Assembly (NCBI GenBank): GCA_026225395.1
Contig: JAMFSR010000017.1
Coordinates: 1 to 64,000, forward strand
Reading direction: 5' to 3'
Length of the DNA stretch: 64,000 nt
From: Granulicella sapmiensis
GTDB taxonomy: Bacteria; Acidobacteriota; Terriglobia; Terriglobales; Acidobacteriaceae
This document shows positions 52,437 through 60,214 of the stretch, one piece after another. The position numbers were made by a program, and so were the translations under genes. How positions within the stretch are numbered: position 1 is the first letter of the stretch; each line of letters begins with the position of its first letter. The notes under the pieces were generated by a model, which worked only from the letters and a program-made list of their open reading frames with translations, ran no database searches and was not told where the DNA came from.

Positions 52437-52600
52437 TTGAAGGAAGGCAATTTGGTCCGTTCGGCTTCGCTCAGGACTGCGCCTGCGGCTTCACTCTGGC
52501 CCTTCGGCAGAGAGGTAGGGTCTGCGATGTGGGTCTTGTTGTGGCCCGGCTGAAGCCGGGCCCTTTCGGGTTGGGGTCTGGCGTGGGGTTTGGGGTGGTT
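52437..52600. repeat. dispersed repeat family C, copy 2
   Basis: Same plan with a ~20-bp insertion near its start. The hairpin is GGCCCGGCTGAAGCCGGGCC (52543-52562). A further palindrome TTCCCTTCGGGAA lies at 52611-52623. Confidence 0.75.
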
Positions 52601-52756
52601 GTGAAGCAGGTTCCCTTCGGGAATGGAAAGAAAGAAAAGCAACGGCAACGGCTTGTGGGCTGAGGATTGTGCTTCCCCACCCATGACGATGAAGCTGTCA
52701 TGAATGGGCCACCCAGAGTTAAGGTGAGTCGGCGAGAATCTGGCCGCCTGTGGGCA

Positions 52757-53407
52757 TCAGGGTTGTTGGGGGATTTGTGGGGGTTGGGAGTGGGGTGTCT
52801 GGAGGAAGAGGCTGATGAGGTCGAGGGTGATGGGCCAGATGAGGATGCTGGTGATGAGCCAGCCGGAGCGCGATTGAAGTGGGCCGGGGGCGGCGCTGTA
52901 GACGACGAGGCAGAGGGCGGCGTTGGCGAGGAAGGCGGTGTCGAGGGCGATGAGGATGGAGCGGGTGGGTGGGATGTGTCGGCGACGGACCCAGAGGGTG
53001 ATGCTGCTGGCCAGCATGATGCCGAAGCCGAGGCTTAGGACGGTGAGGCGTTGCCAGGCGCTGGTGCCGGCGAGGTGGAGGAGGAAGGGCGTCTCGACCA
53101 GGATGGTGCCGATGATGGAGAGGGTGGATGCGGTGGCGATCAGGCGTCTTTCTAGTGTTGTTGATAGTTGCGTGGCGAAGAGGGCGCGGAGGCGGAGCCA
53201 GATCATGGGGAAGGCCAGGAAGAACGGAGCGCCGGCGAGGAAGTGCCACCAGTTGCCTTGATTGCCGGGGACGTGGAGGGTGATGGCGTTCCAGGGGGAT
53301 GTGTCTAATGCGAAGGGAAGGAAGGCTACGGCTGCGGCGATGAGCCAGAGGAGCAGCAGGGTGGCGCTGAGCCAGGTTGGGGTGGTTTGCTCTTGGTGGT
53401 TATTCAC
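52757..53407 (-). CDS. hypothetical six-helix membrane protein
   Basis: A 216-residue protein with six hydrophobic segments (about 12-32, 55-75, 90-112, 125-142, 152-172 and 180-200). The start is taken as the GTG at 53405-53407, with GGTGGAG 6 nt upstream; the upstream open frame to 53533 is repeat-derived. A Pro/Gln-rich tail ends it. No family is recognised. Confidence 0.6.
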   Translation of the reverse strand: MNNHQEQTTPTWLSATLLLLWLIAAAVAFLPFALDTSPWNAITLHVPGNQGNWWHFLAGAPFFLAFPMIWLRLRALFATQLSTTLERRLIATASTLSIIGTILVETPFLLHLAGTSAWQRLTVLSLGFGIMLASSITLWVRRRHIPPTRSILIALDTAFLANAALCLVVYSAAPGPLQSRSGWLITSILIWPITLDLISLFLQTPHSQPPQIPQQP

Positions 53408-53493
53408 GGGTGTCTCCACCTGAATAACGGTGGAGGGGGTGTGGTGGTTAACGGGGTTTTGTTGGAGCTTGGGGGCTGGGCGATTGTGCAGCT

Positions 53494-53617
53494 TTGAAAG
53501 AAGGCAATTTGGTCGTTGCGCCTGCGGCTTCACTCCGGCCTTCGGCAGAGAGGTTGCGTCTACGACGCGGATTTGTTGGCACGGCTGAAGCCGTGCCCCT
53601 TCGAGGTTGGGGTGGTG
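53494..53617. repeat. dispersed repeat family C, copy 3
   Basis: Begins GAAAGAAGGCAATTTGGTCG; hairpin GGCACGGCTGAAGCCGTGCC (53578-53597). It lies between the membrane protein gene and the XRE-cupin gene. Confidence 0.75.
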
Positions 53618-53639
53618 TTAGAGAAACAGGTGGGTGGGT

Positions 53640-54455
53640 TTAGGGCTTTTTGGGGGTGGGTTTGGGGAGTTGGTTGAGGACTCTTGAGCCGGTGTGGGTG
53701 CCGCGGGCGGGTTCGGGCATGGTTAGGATGAGGGCCGTGCAGGGATCTTCTGAGATGCTTTCGTAGCTGTGGGTGGCGCTGGAGTGGAAGTAGACGGCGT
53801 CGCCGGTTTCGAAGAGGTCCTCCTGGCCGTCGTGGGTGAGTTTGAGGCGGCCGGAGAGCATGTAGAGGAACTCGGCGCCGGAGTGCTGGTGGGCGCGGGG
53901 GGTGCGGGTTCCATTGCCGTTTCCGTTGGTGGCGGGGCGGGGGAGGAACTCGGCGATGTAGGGGACGATGCGCTGGCTGGCGGAGCCGGAGTCGAAGCCG
54001 GGGACCTGGCCGAGGGACTCGAAGAAGTAGTTGGGGTCGTCGGTGCCGGTTTGGGGGAGGCGCTGGCGGTCGGCGGCGCGGACGATGCGGAAAAGCTCGG
54101 GCTCGTCGGGCTCGAAGAAGTAGCTCATGTCGCGGGAGAAGACCATGGCGATGCGAGCGAGGTTGCGGAGCGTGGGCACGACGCGGCCGGTTTCGAGCTG
54201 GGAGAGGAAGCTGGCGGAGAGGCCGGTGTACTTGCCGAGCTCGACCAGGCCCATTTGTTTGCGGAGACGGAGGAACTTGATGCGCTCGCCGAGACGCTTG
54301 GCTTCTAGGAGGGACTCGGCGGCTTCGGCGGTGATGGCGGCGGGGTCGGTTTGGATTTCGGGCGCGAGGGTTTCGGCGGGTGTTGGCGCGGCTTCGGCGG
54401 GCGGGAGAGGTTTAGCAGCGGGCGAGGTGTGGGTTCTGGATGTTTCTTTTGTCAC
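53640..54455 (-). CDS. XRE-family regulator with C-terminal cupin domain
   Basis: A 271-residue regulator. After an Ala/Pro-rich leader (about 1-55) comes an XRE helix-turn-helix (about 58-115: GERIKFLRLRKQMGLVELGKYTGLSASFLSQLETGRVVPTL, seen in GLVELGKYTGL and SFLSQLETGR), then a cupin domain (about 190-255) with HQHSGAEFLYMLSGRL, DGQEDLFETGDAVYFHSSATH and a closing HSYES segment. The group often senses a small ligand or peptide and represses nearby genes. The start is taken as the GTG at 54453-54455, at the junction with repeats; the open frame running on to 55652 overlaps the lipoprotein gene on the other strand and is rejected. Confidence 0.85.
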   Translation of the reverse strand: MTKETSRTHTSPAAKPLPPAEAAPTPAETLAPEIQTDPAAITAEAAESLLEAKRLGERIKFLRLRKQMGLVELGKYTGLSASFLSQLETGRVVPTLRNLARIAMVFSRDMSYFFEPDEPELFRIVRAADRQRLPQTGTDDPNYFFESLGQVPGFDSGSASQRIVPYIAEFLPRPATNGNGNGTRTPRAHQHSGAEFLYMLSGRLKLTHDGQEDLFETGDAVYFHSSATHSYESISEDPCTALILTMPEPARGTHTGSRVLNQLPKPTPKKP

Positions 54456-54563
54456 GGTATAAACAGATGTTGAAGTGCGGGCAAAAGATGTCTTGGGGGG
54501 ATGGGTGTTGGGGATTGGGTGTTGGGGATTGGGTTGAGATTGGGTGAGTGCTAGGCTTTGGGG

Positions 54564-55763
54564 ATGGATTGGCTGCGGCGTGGTTGCGGGATTGGGTTGG
54601 TGTGTTTGGGATTGGCTGGGTGTGCGAGCCCGGGGCTGCCGCGGTCTCCGACGCTGAACCTGCCTACGCCGGTGACGGATTTGACGGCGATGCGGCGGGG
54701 TGGGGGTGTCGACCTGCGGTTTACGGTGCCGCAACGAAATACCGACAAGCTGCCGTATAAGGCCGATGCGGTGAAGGCGGATGTGTGCCGGGCGGTGGAT
54801 GGGGGGGCGTGTTTGCCGGTGGCGTCGCTGGCGGGGGAGAGCTTTGCGCGGACGACTGCGGGGAAGGCGACGGTGGCGGAGTTGCGGGATGAGCTTCCGG
54901 AGGCGCTGACGGTCGGAGGGGCGCATTTGCTGGCGTACAAGGTGGAGCTGCTCAATCCGGTGGGGAAGACGGCGGGGTATGGGGATGCGGCTTATACGGC
55001 AGCGGGGGCTGCACCGGCGGCGGTGGAGGGGTTGGTGGTGGAGGGATCGCGGCTGGGGATTGTGGTGTCGTGGCAGGTGGTGGGCGCGGATGGGAGCGAG
55101 ATTGCGCTGAGGCGTGAGGACCTGGCGCCGAAGCCGGTGGGGGTGAAGACTTCGGGTGTTAGTGGAGGAAAGGCTTTGGCGGGTGGGAAGGCGAAGCTGC
55201 CCACGGCGAAGAAGATTGATGCGGAAGAAGAGGAGAATGTGGTCTGGCTGGGTGTGGGGGCGCCGGTTGGGGATGTGAAGGCACCGGCGGGGATGGTGCT
55301 GGATGCTACGGCTGCGGCGGAGGAGCCGTACCGGTATAGCGCGGAGCGGCGGCGGGTGGTGCAGGTGGGCGGAAGGGCGATCGAGATGCGCGGTGTGGTG
55401 TCGGCGGGTGTGGTGTTTACGCTGCACGATGTGTATCCGCCGCCGGTGCCGACGGATTTGAGTGTGGCGGAGTTTGCGGTGTCGAATACGGACCCGGCGC
55501 AGGGGTTTGCGGCGGATTTGATATGGCAGCCCGTGGATGATAAGGGGCTGGGTGGGTACAACGTGTATCGGCAGGCGCTGGATGCGAAGGGAGCGCCGGT
55601 GGGGGTGCGGCAGCGGTTGAACAGCGTGCCGGTAAAGCTGCCGGGGTATCACGATGTGCTGTCGGCGGCGATGAGTGGGACTCGGTACCGGTATGGCGTG
55701 ACGGCTGTCGATGCAAAGGGTAACGAAAGTGCAGCGTGCGAGACGACGCTGGAGCCGGAGTAA
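54564..55763 (+). CDS. fibronectin type III-like lipoprotein
   Basis: A 399-residue lipoprotein; ATG 54564 gives a leader ending LGLAGC (lipobox). The chain contains beta-rich regions of FnIII type (about 40-130 with PVTDLTAMRRGGGVDLRF, about 135-180 and about 280-380 with PPPVPTDLSVAEF and GGYNVYRQALDAKG, ending YRYGVTAVDAKGNESA), suitable for protein or glycan binding at the cell surface. The linker regions are Ala/Lys/Gly-rich. It is divergent from the XRE-cupin gene, from which it is separated by a TGTTGGGGATTGGG tandem repeat. Confidence 0.7.
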   Translation: MDWLRRGCGIGLVCLGLAGCASPGLPRSPTLNLPTPVTDLTAMRRGGGVDLRFTVPQRNTDKLPYKADAVKADVCRAVDGGACLPVASLAGESFARTTAGKATVAELRDELPEALTVGGAHLLAYKVELLNPVGKTAGYGDAAYTAAGAAPAAVEGLVVEGSRLGIVVSWQVVGADGSEIALRREDLAPKPVGVKTSGVSGGKALAGGKAKLPTAKKIDAEEEENVVWLGVGAPVGDVKAPAGMVLDATAAAEEPYRYSAERRRVVQVGGRAIEMRGVVSAGVVFTLHDVYPPPVPTDLSVAEFAVSNTDPAQGFAADLIWQPVDDKGLGGYNVYRQALDAKGAPVGVRQRLNSVPVKLPGYHDVLSAAMSGTRYRYGVTAVDAKGNESAACETTLEPE

Positions 55764-55786
55764 CGGAAGGGTTGTGAGGAAGAAAA

Positions 55787-55852
55787 CCGTCGCGTGCGCC
55801 TTAATGAATCTGGGCCGACGAAATGCAAAGCAGTCCGTGGCGCACGCGACGG
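55787..55852. terminator. long 14-bp hairpin after lipoprotein gene
   Basis: Perfect 14-bp inverted repeat CCGTCGCGTGCGCC / GGCGCACGCGACGG (55787-55800 with 55839-55852) with a 38-nt loop, 24 nt after the stop. No T tract, so it may be a structured RNA end or DNA site rather than an intrinsic terminator. The rest of 55853-55950 shows no gene. Confidence 0.45.
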
Positions 55853-55950
55853 CTTCAGGATGTTTTGATGCTGGGCGGGCGCGGGATGTTTGCCTGTGGA
55901 TTCGGAACTTCGGCGGGGTGGGTTTAGCGGCAGTTGGGGGTTAAACGAGA

Positions 55951-55973
55951 AAGGGCGGCCATTGGCCGTCCTT
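55951..55973 (-). terminator. terminator of 33-aa gene
   Basis: Stem AAGGACGGCC / GGCCGCCCTT (minus strand, one G-T pair, 10 bp) with a 3-nt loop, followed by TTC on the minus strand, about 40 nt after the small gene's stop. Confidence 0.6.
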
Positions 55974-56013
55974 CTGCGTTGCCGGGCGCGATGGGGAGAT
56001 CGCGCGGGGAACT

Positions 56014-56115
56014 TTACTTAGCCTGGTCTTCAGCGGTGGCGGTGGAGCGGAGAGCGACCAGGCAGGGCGAGAGAACCATGAGCATAAAGACGGAAGCTAC
56101 GAGGACGGTGTGCAT
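56014..56115 (-). CDS. small membrane protein (33 aa)
   Basis: A 33-residue frame too short for automatic tracks: one hydrophobic helix (MHTVLVASVFMLMVLSPCLV) and a polar tail ending EDQAK. The ATG (56113-56115) has GGAG 7 nt upstream and a good terminator follows, so the unit has all marks of a real gene. Single-helix proteins of this type are often stress-induced or bind larger membrane complexes; no homologue is recognised. Confidence 0.5.
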   Translation of the reverse strand: MHTVLVASVFMLMVLSPCLVALRSTATAEDQAK

Positions 56116-56244
56116 GTCTGATCTCCGGTACTGCTGATTTCTTCTACACACCAAGAATCGCGCAGGAACCTAGTTAGTAATATTCCTCGTTGGCTCGTGG
56201 GGGCGGACGAAGGACGCAGGGGGTTCTACATGGTTTGGGGGAGA

Positions 56245-56270
56245 AGCAGGTTTTAGGTTTCAGGTTTCAG
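56245..56270. repeat. CCTAAAA/CCTGAAA repeat family B (copy)
   Basis: AGCAGGTTTTAGGTTTCAGG followed by TTTCAG, upstream of the TetR gene. Confidence 0.6.
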
Positions 56271-56322
56271 CGAAGGCGTGTGGGTATGCGGGTGTGGGTT
56301 TGTTGGGCTTACACTTTTCGTG

Positions 56323-56976
56323 ATGGCGAAGGTGGTCGAATCCGTTGTGGAGGGGATGGCGCCGCAGCAGGCACGGAGCCGGAAGACGCTGGATGCGTTG
56401 TTGCAGGCGACCGTACGGACGCTGGAGGCGCATGGGCTTGAGGCTTGTACGCTGCCTCGTGTGGCTGAAGCGGCGAAGGTGGCGCCGGCTACGGTGTACC
56501 GGCGGTTTGCCGACAAGGATGCGCTGCTGAGGGCGGCGGTGCTGCATGGGCTCGAAGGTGGCGTAAGGGATAAGGCCGTAGTGGAGAAGGATCTGCTGCG
56601 GGCGACGCTGGTGGAGACGGCCGAGCGAGTGGTGGGGGAGATGCTGCGGCGGTATAGGGAGGGTCCGCGGTTGTTGCAGGCGATGTCGCTGTTCCTGGCG
56701 GCGCATGCCGGGACGGCGTTTGCGGAGAAGGCGGCAAAGTCGATTGCGGCGGACGTGCAGATGCGGGCGGCGGTGTTGCTGCGGCATCGGGACCGGATTC
56801 GGCATCCGGAGCCGGAGCGTGCGGTGGTGTTTGCGGTGCTGGAGGCGCGGGCTGCAGTAGAGGCGGTGGTGTTCGATTCGGAGGGGGTTTGGAAGACGGC
56901 GCTGTCGATGGGGGATAAGCAGGTGGTGGCTGAGGTGAGCCGGGCGATGGTGGGGTATTTGCGGCGAAAGCCATGA
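56323..56976 (+). CDS. TetR-family transcriptional regulator
   Basis: A 217-residue regulator: helix-turn-helix at about 20-62 with SRKTLDALLQATVRTLEAHGLEACTLPRVAEAAKVAPATVYRRFADKDALL (segments TLPRVAEAAKVAP and TVYRRFADKDALL), then a helical ligand-binding domain. The start is chosen at 56323 (MAKVVES). No obvious partner gene is adjacent; the next gene on the same strand starts 120 bp later. Confidence 0.85.
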   Translation: MAKVVESVVEGMAPQQARSRKTLDALLQATVRTLEAHGLEACTLPRVAEAAKVAPATVYRRFADKDALLRAAVLHGLEGGVRDKAVVEKDLLRATLVETAERVVGEMLRRYREGPRLLQAMSLFLAAHAGTAFAEKAAKSIAADVQMRAAVLLRHRDRIRHPEPERAVVFAVLEARAAVEAVVFDSEGVWKTALSMGDKQVVAEVSRAMVGYLRRKP

Positions 56977-57096
56977 GGGGGTGGTGCAGAGCCGCTTTTT
57001 CCGGGGGAAAAGCGCTGCCAATGGCAAAGCTTTCCAATACACCAACAGGAGAATAGCTCTAAGCGTAGAATCCTGTTGTCTTTTACACTTTCCTGC

Positions 57097-57942
57097 ATGG
57101 ACCTGGTAGACGGCCAACCCGATAGCGGTTTCGTGCTTCGTGACTTGCTTACGGACAGCGGTTTCCCTGCGCGCGCGACGATGCCTCGTAACGTGAACCG
57201 CGAATCGGTGGCACTGCGGCGCTTGTCCCGTGTTTTTGCCGAGAAGCCTGAAAGCGTATTGCAAGAGCTCGTGAACACGGCGGTTGAATTCTGTGGGGCC
57301 GATAGCGCGGGCATCTCGTTGGAAGAGCCTGACGACGGGACATTCCGATGGATTGTGGTTGCGGGCAGCTTTGCGCAGTATTTGGGTGGGCGGACTCCGA
57401 GGCATTACAGCCCCTGCGGAATGTGTCTCGACTCGGGGCGTCCCCAGCTCTATCGAGTCACGAAACCGTACTATGGCTATCTGGGCGTCGCGGCAGCGCC
57501 GATCGTCGATGGACTGTTGATCCCCTGGTCGAATGAGTTCCTGCGGGGTACTTTATGGGCGGTTTCCCATGCATCGGCAGAGGCTTTCAGTTTTGAAGAT
57601 TATGAGCTGCTCAACAGCCTCGCGGACTTCGCCTCGATCATCCTGCGCCACCAGCATCAGGAGAAGCTGCTGAGAGAGAATGAACGCACGAAGGGCGTCG
57701 CGGAGATGGCGCATAAGCTGGCACACCGAATCAACAATCCCTTGCAGAGCCTGACCAATACGATCTTTCTTGCGCGGTACGGCACGGACAATATTGAAGA
57801 ATATCTGGGACAGGCGGAAGCGGACCTGCAACGGTTGTCGCAACAGGTAGCAAAGATACTGAACTGGTCCGGCCGCTTCGATACGAATGAGCTTGTACAA
57901 GATCCGCACGCGTCTGCCAGTGGCAAAGCCATAGCGGATTAG
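57097..57942 (+). CDS. GAF domain protein with histidine-kinase-like H-box, no ATPase domain
   Basis: A 281-residue protein. A GAF domain spans about 35-180 (LQELVNTAVEFCGADSAGISL, YSPCGMCLDSGRPQLY, GTLWAVSHASAEAFSFEDYEL). It is followed by a helical hairpin (about 195-260) with AHKLAHRINNPLQSLTN, in which the His-x-Asn-Asn-Pro form resembles the phosphoacceptor H-box of HisKA domains (usually H[ED]xNP). The chain then ends with no HATPase_c domain. It may be phosphorylated by a partner kinase, be a sensor that dimerises, or be a truncated kinase. The start could be TTG 57076; ATG 57097 is preferred. Confidence 0.75.
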   Translation: MDLVDGQPDSGFVLRDLLTDSGFPARATMPRNVNRESVALRRLSRVFAEKPESVLQELVNTAVEFCGADSAGISLEEPDDGTFRWIVVAGSFAQYLGGRTPRHYSPCGMCLDSGRPQLYRVTKPYYGYLGVAAAPIVDGLLIPWSNEFLRGTLWAVSHASAEAFSFEDYELLNSLADFASIILRHQHQEKLLRENERTKGVAEMAHKLAHRINNPLQSLTNTIFLARYGTDNIEEYLGQAEADLQRLSQQVAKILNWSGRFDTNELVQDPHASASGKAIAD

Positions 57943-57969
57943 TATCGGCAGACTGCACCTGGAGTGACT

Positions 57970-58353
57970 ATGCAAGAGGATCAGATACACGACGCGCTCG
58001 ACGCGCATTGGAAGGCGTCGGCAGACGGCGATGTGGACGCGGAACACGCTATTTACGCCGACGATGCCATCTGCGATTATCCGCAGTCGGGCGAGCGGAT
58101 TTTGGGGCGGAAGAACCTGCAGGCGTTGAGGAGTCATCATCCGGGCAAGCCGTCCGGCTTCAACGTGAGGCGGATTGTTGGGAGTGGTGATCTCTGGATT
58201 ACGGAGTACACCATTACCTACCAAGGGAAGCCGGCGTATACCGTGAGCATTATGGAGTTCCGCGACGGTAAGGTCGTTCACGAGACGCAGTACTTCGCGG
58301 ATCCGTTTGAGGCGCCGGCATGGCGGAGCCAATGGGTTCAGCGGATGGCGTGA
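57970..58353 (+). CDS. nuclear transport factor 2-like (SnoaL-type) protein
   Basis: A 127-residue alpha+beta-cone-fold protein of the SnoaL/NTF2-like group: HWKASADGDVDAEHAIYADDAICDYP (segments WKASADGD and YADDAICDYPQSGE) and FRDGKVVHETQYFADPFEAPAWRSQW are typical. GGAG is 5 nt upstream of ATG 57970. Such proteins bind or isomerise small hydrophobic molecules; function unknown. Its end overlaps the stop of the convergent membrane protein gene by 16 bases. Confidence 0.8.
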   Translation: MQEDQIHDALDAHWKASADGDVDAEHAIYADDAICDYPQSGERILGRKNLQALRSHHPGKPSGFNVRRIVGSGDLWITEYTITYQGKPAYTVSIMEFRDGKVVHETQYFADPFEAPAWRSQWVQRMA

Positions 58354-58760
58354 GGCTTTTCCTGTTTGGTCCGGATGGCGGCGCCGAGGTATGCCGCTGG
58401 AATCATGAGGATGACTCCAGTGATCCAGATCGCCGGAGGCGCTGGGTGCGCTTCGTGAAAGGGACCGGCGATCATGACGTAGAGCGTGAGTGCCGCTTCG
58501 ATGGCGCCCATGATCGCGGCGAGAGTCAGCTGCGAGCGGCGGGCGATCCAGGCGGTGACGTAGCCGCCTACGCCGATGGCGAACGTCGTATAGGCCACCA
58601 TGAGGAGCCTGGCGGGAACATTGCCTCCGAGGGCGGCTGCGTTGGGGAACGCTTGCGGGAACAGGTGCAGGAGGAGCGGATGAACGGCTGCTTCGATGGC
58701 GAACGAAACGATGGTGAGCGCGACGAGTCCCGCGAGTACGGCCAAGATGCTGCGAATCAT
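58338..58760 (-). CDS. hypothetical four-helix membrane protein
   Basis: A 140-residue protein with four hydrophobic segments (about 3-25, 50-72, 78-100 and 110-128). No family is recognised. It converges with the NTF2-like gene and overlaps it by 16 bases, and it is 22 bp downstream of the AraC-type regulator on the same strand, so the regulator and this protein may be an operon. Confidence 0.65.
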   Translation of the reverse strand: MIRSILAVLAGLVALTIVSFAIEAAVHPLLLHLFPQAFPNAAALGGNVPARLLMVAYTTFAIGVGGYVTAWIARRSQLTLAAIMGAIEAALTLYVMIAGPFHEAHPAPPAIWITGVILMIPAAYLGAAIRTKQEKPHAIR

Positions 58761-58782
58761 TGTGGCTCCCTTTATATGTGGA

Positions 58783-59697
58783 CTAAGTGGATGGCTTGGT
58801 TTTTCGGGCTAGTTTCTGCACGGGCAAGTACAGGTCTGTTCGATTGAGCGCGGAGTCTTTGTCCGTGTGAACTCCGCTGGTGATGGCGAGGGCTGGATCG
58901 GTGCGGAAGGTGTACTTCGCGGAGGCGCGGACGCCGTCGGCGACGTGGCGGAAGCCTTGAATCAGTGTTGAGTAAGGGCCGATGTGCTCCGCTACGGCGT
59001 ACTCGCCACCAGCGAACTCAAGGCAGCGGATCGTTCGTGTTCCCTTGGCGAGGGTGTCGATGGGAATACAGGCGTCGGTTCGCTGGGCCGCTGCCGGTGT
59101 GACGGTGGGATCGTCGTGATAAAAGCTGAACGGTATCGGACGGTAGGGGACGTTGTGACGTTTGGCCCAATCGACCAAGGTGTTCCAGATGCGATCGTCC
59201 TTGGTGAAGGCCGCGGGGATTTCGGAGTATGCGCCGACGTGGAGGATGGACAGGAAGTGCGTGGGACGGAGCGACTCGAACTTTACTTCGGAGAGATGGC
59301 ATCCCTCGCCACGGAAGGAGCGGTTGGCCGCGAGCCGCTGGACTTGCAGGACCTTGGCGTTCTTGCGGCAGTCCCGCGGTGAGGTGCCGAAGTAGCGGCG
59401 AAAGGCGCGCGTAAACGTCTCATGATTTTTGAAGCCGACGGAGAGGCAGACATCGAAGATGGGATCATCGGTGATCTGCAGCTTGTAGGCGGCCTTTTCG
59501 AGTCGAAGCCTGTCGACGTACTGCTTTGGCGTTTCGCCCATCGCGCTGGAGAACATGCGTTGGAAGTGGAACGGGGAGTAGCCGTACTTCGAGGCCAGGG
59601 ACTGCAGGTCCAGATCCTGATCCAGGTTCTGCTGGACGTCGATGAGCAGGGGGATCATCTCCTGGAACGAGTTTGTCGAGGCAGGGGTGGAACTCAT
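58783..59697 (-). CDS. AraC-family regulator with GyrI-like effector domain
   Basis: A 304-residue protein: tandem helix-turn-helix at about 20-115 (LASKYGYSPFHFQRMFSSAMGETPKQYVDRLRLEKA and IFDVCLSVGFKNHETFTRAFRRYFGTSPRDCRK, seen in segments) and a C-terminal GyrI/Rob-like domain (about 135-290) that binds small ligands. Such regulators often control efflux or detoxification genes; the membrane protein directly downstream is the likely target. Confidence 0.85.
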   Translation of the reverse strand: MSSTPASTNSFQEMIPLLIDVQQNLDQDLDLQSLASKYGYSPFHFQRMFSSAMGETPKQYVDRLRLEKAAYKLQITDDPIFDVCLSVGFKNHETFTRAFRRYFGTSPRDCRKNAKVLQVQRLAANRSFRGEGCHLSEVKFESLRPTHFLSILHVGAYSEIPAAFTKDDRIWNTLVDWAKRHNVPYRPIPFSFYHDDPTVTPAAAQRTDACIPIDTLAKGTRTIRCLEFAGGEYAVAEHIGPYSTLIQGFRHVADGVRASAKYTFRTDPALAITSGVHTDKDSALNRTDLYLPVQKLARKTKPST

Positions 59698-59824
59698 AGG
59701 ACAGAGTTTATCTATGTCTCTATGGAATTCTTGACGTTTCTTGCGGTTTGGAAGGTGGGTCGCGCCCCGTCATGATGCGGATGGAGATTGTCAGCCATAG
59801 CTGGAGTGGGGCATTCTTATCGAG

Positions 59825-60214
59825 ATGTCGCCTGCCTCCAAGCCGAAGCGAAAAGTCCCGCACTTGTTTGTGCTGGAAGCGCTGGATTCTCTGAGTCCGG
59901 AAGTGCGTCCTATGTTCTCCGGGTTTGCTGTGTATGTGGGGAACCGGCTGTTGCTGATGCTTCGGGATAGTTTGAAGACTCCGCAGGATAATGGCGTGTG
60001 GCTTGTGCTGGCGGAGGGTATTGATCCGGCTGATGCAGGTTTGCGGCGGGAGCTGCCGTCGCTTCGGCTGATTGAGACGTTGGGCGGCAAGATTGGGCAC
60101 TGGCTGCTGATTCCCAGTGATGGCGATGATTTTGAAGGTGTGGCGCTGCGTGCGTGCGACTTGATTCTGCGGGGCGATCGAAGGCTGGGGCGCGTTCCGA
60201 AGTCGAGGCGTTAG
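59825..60214 (+). CDS. hypothetical protein, possibly TfoX-N-like fold
   Basis: A 129-residue basic-to-neutral soluble protein. VRPMFSGFAVYVGNRLLLMLRDS (segment MFSGFAVYVGNRLLLML, about 31-47) resembles the MFGGxGxY segment of the TfoX N-terminal-like fold, but the rest does not clearly follow it. It converges on the next gene with a 4-base overlap. Function unknown. Confidence 0.55.
   Translation: MSPASKPKRKVPHLFVLEALDSLSPEVRPMFSGFAVYVGNRLLLMLRDSLKTPQDNGVWLVLAEGIDPADAGLRRELPSLRLIETLGGKIGHWLLIPSDGDDFEGVALRACDLILRGDRRLGRVPKSRR

Larger units (their letters stand above)
52107..52756. other. repeat-rich intergenic region
   Basis: 650 bp with no gene I can support; open frames here are made of repeats. 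It holds a decayed hairpin copy (52111-52127) and two full copies of a ~130-150-bp repeat (see next entries). Confidence 0.6.

Noticed and set aside
54456-55652. Long N-terminal extension of the XRE-cupin protein
   Set aside because: Overlaps the opposite-strand lipoprotein gene and is His/Arg/Pro-rich; the true start is near 54455.
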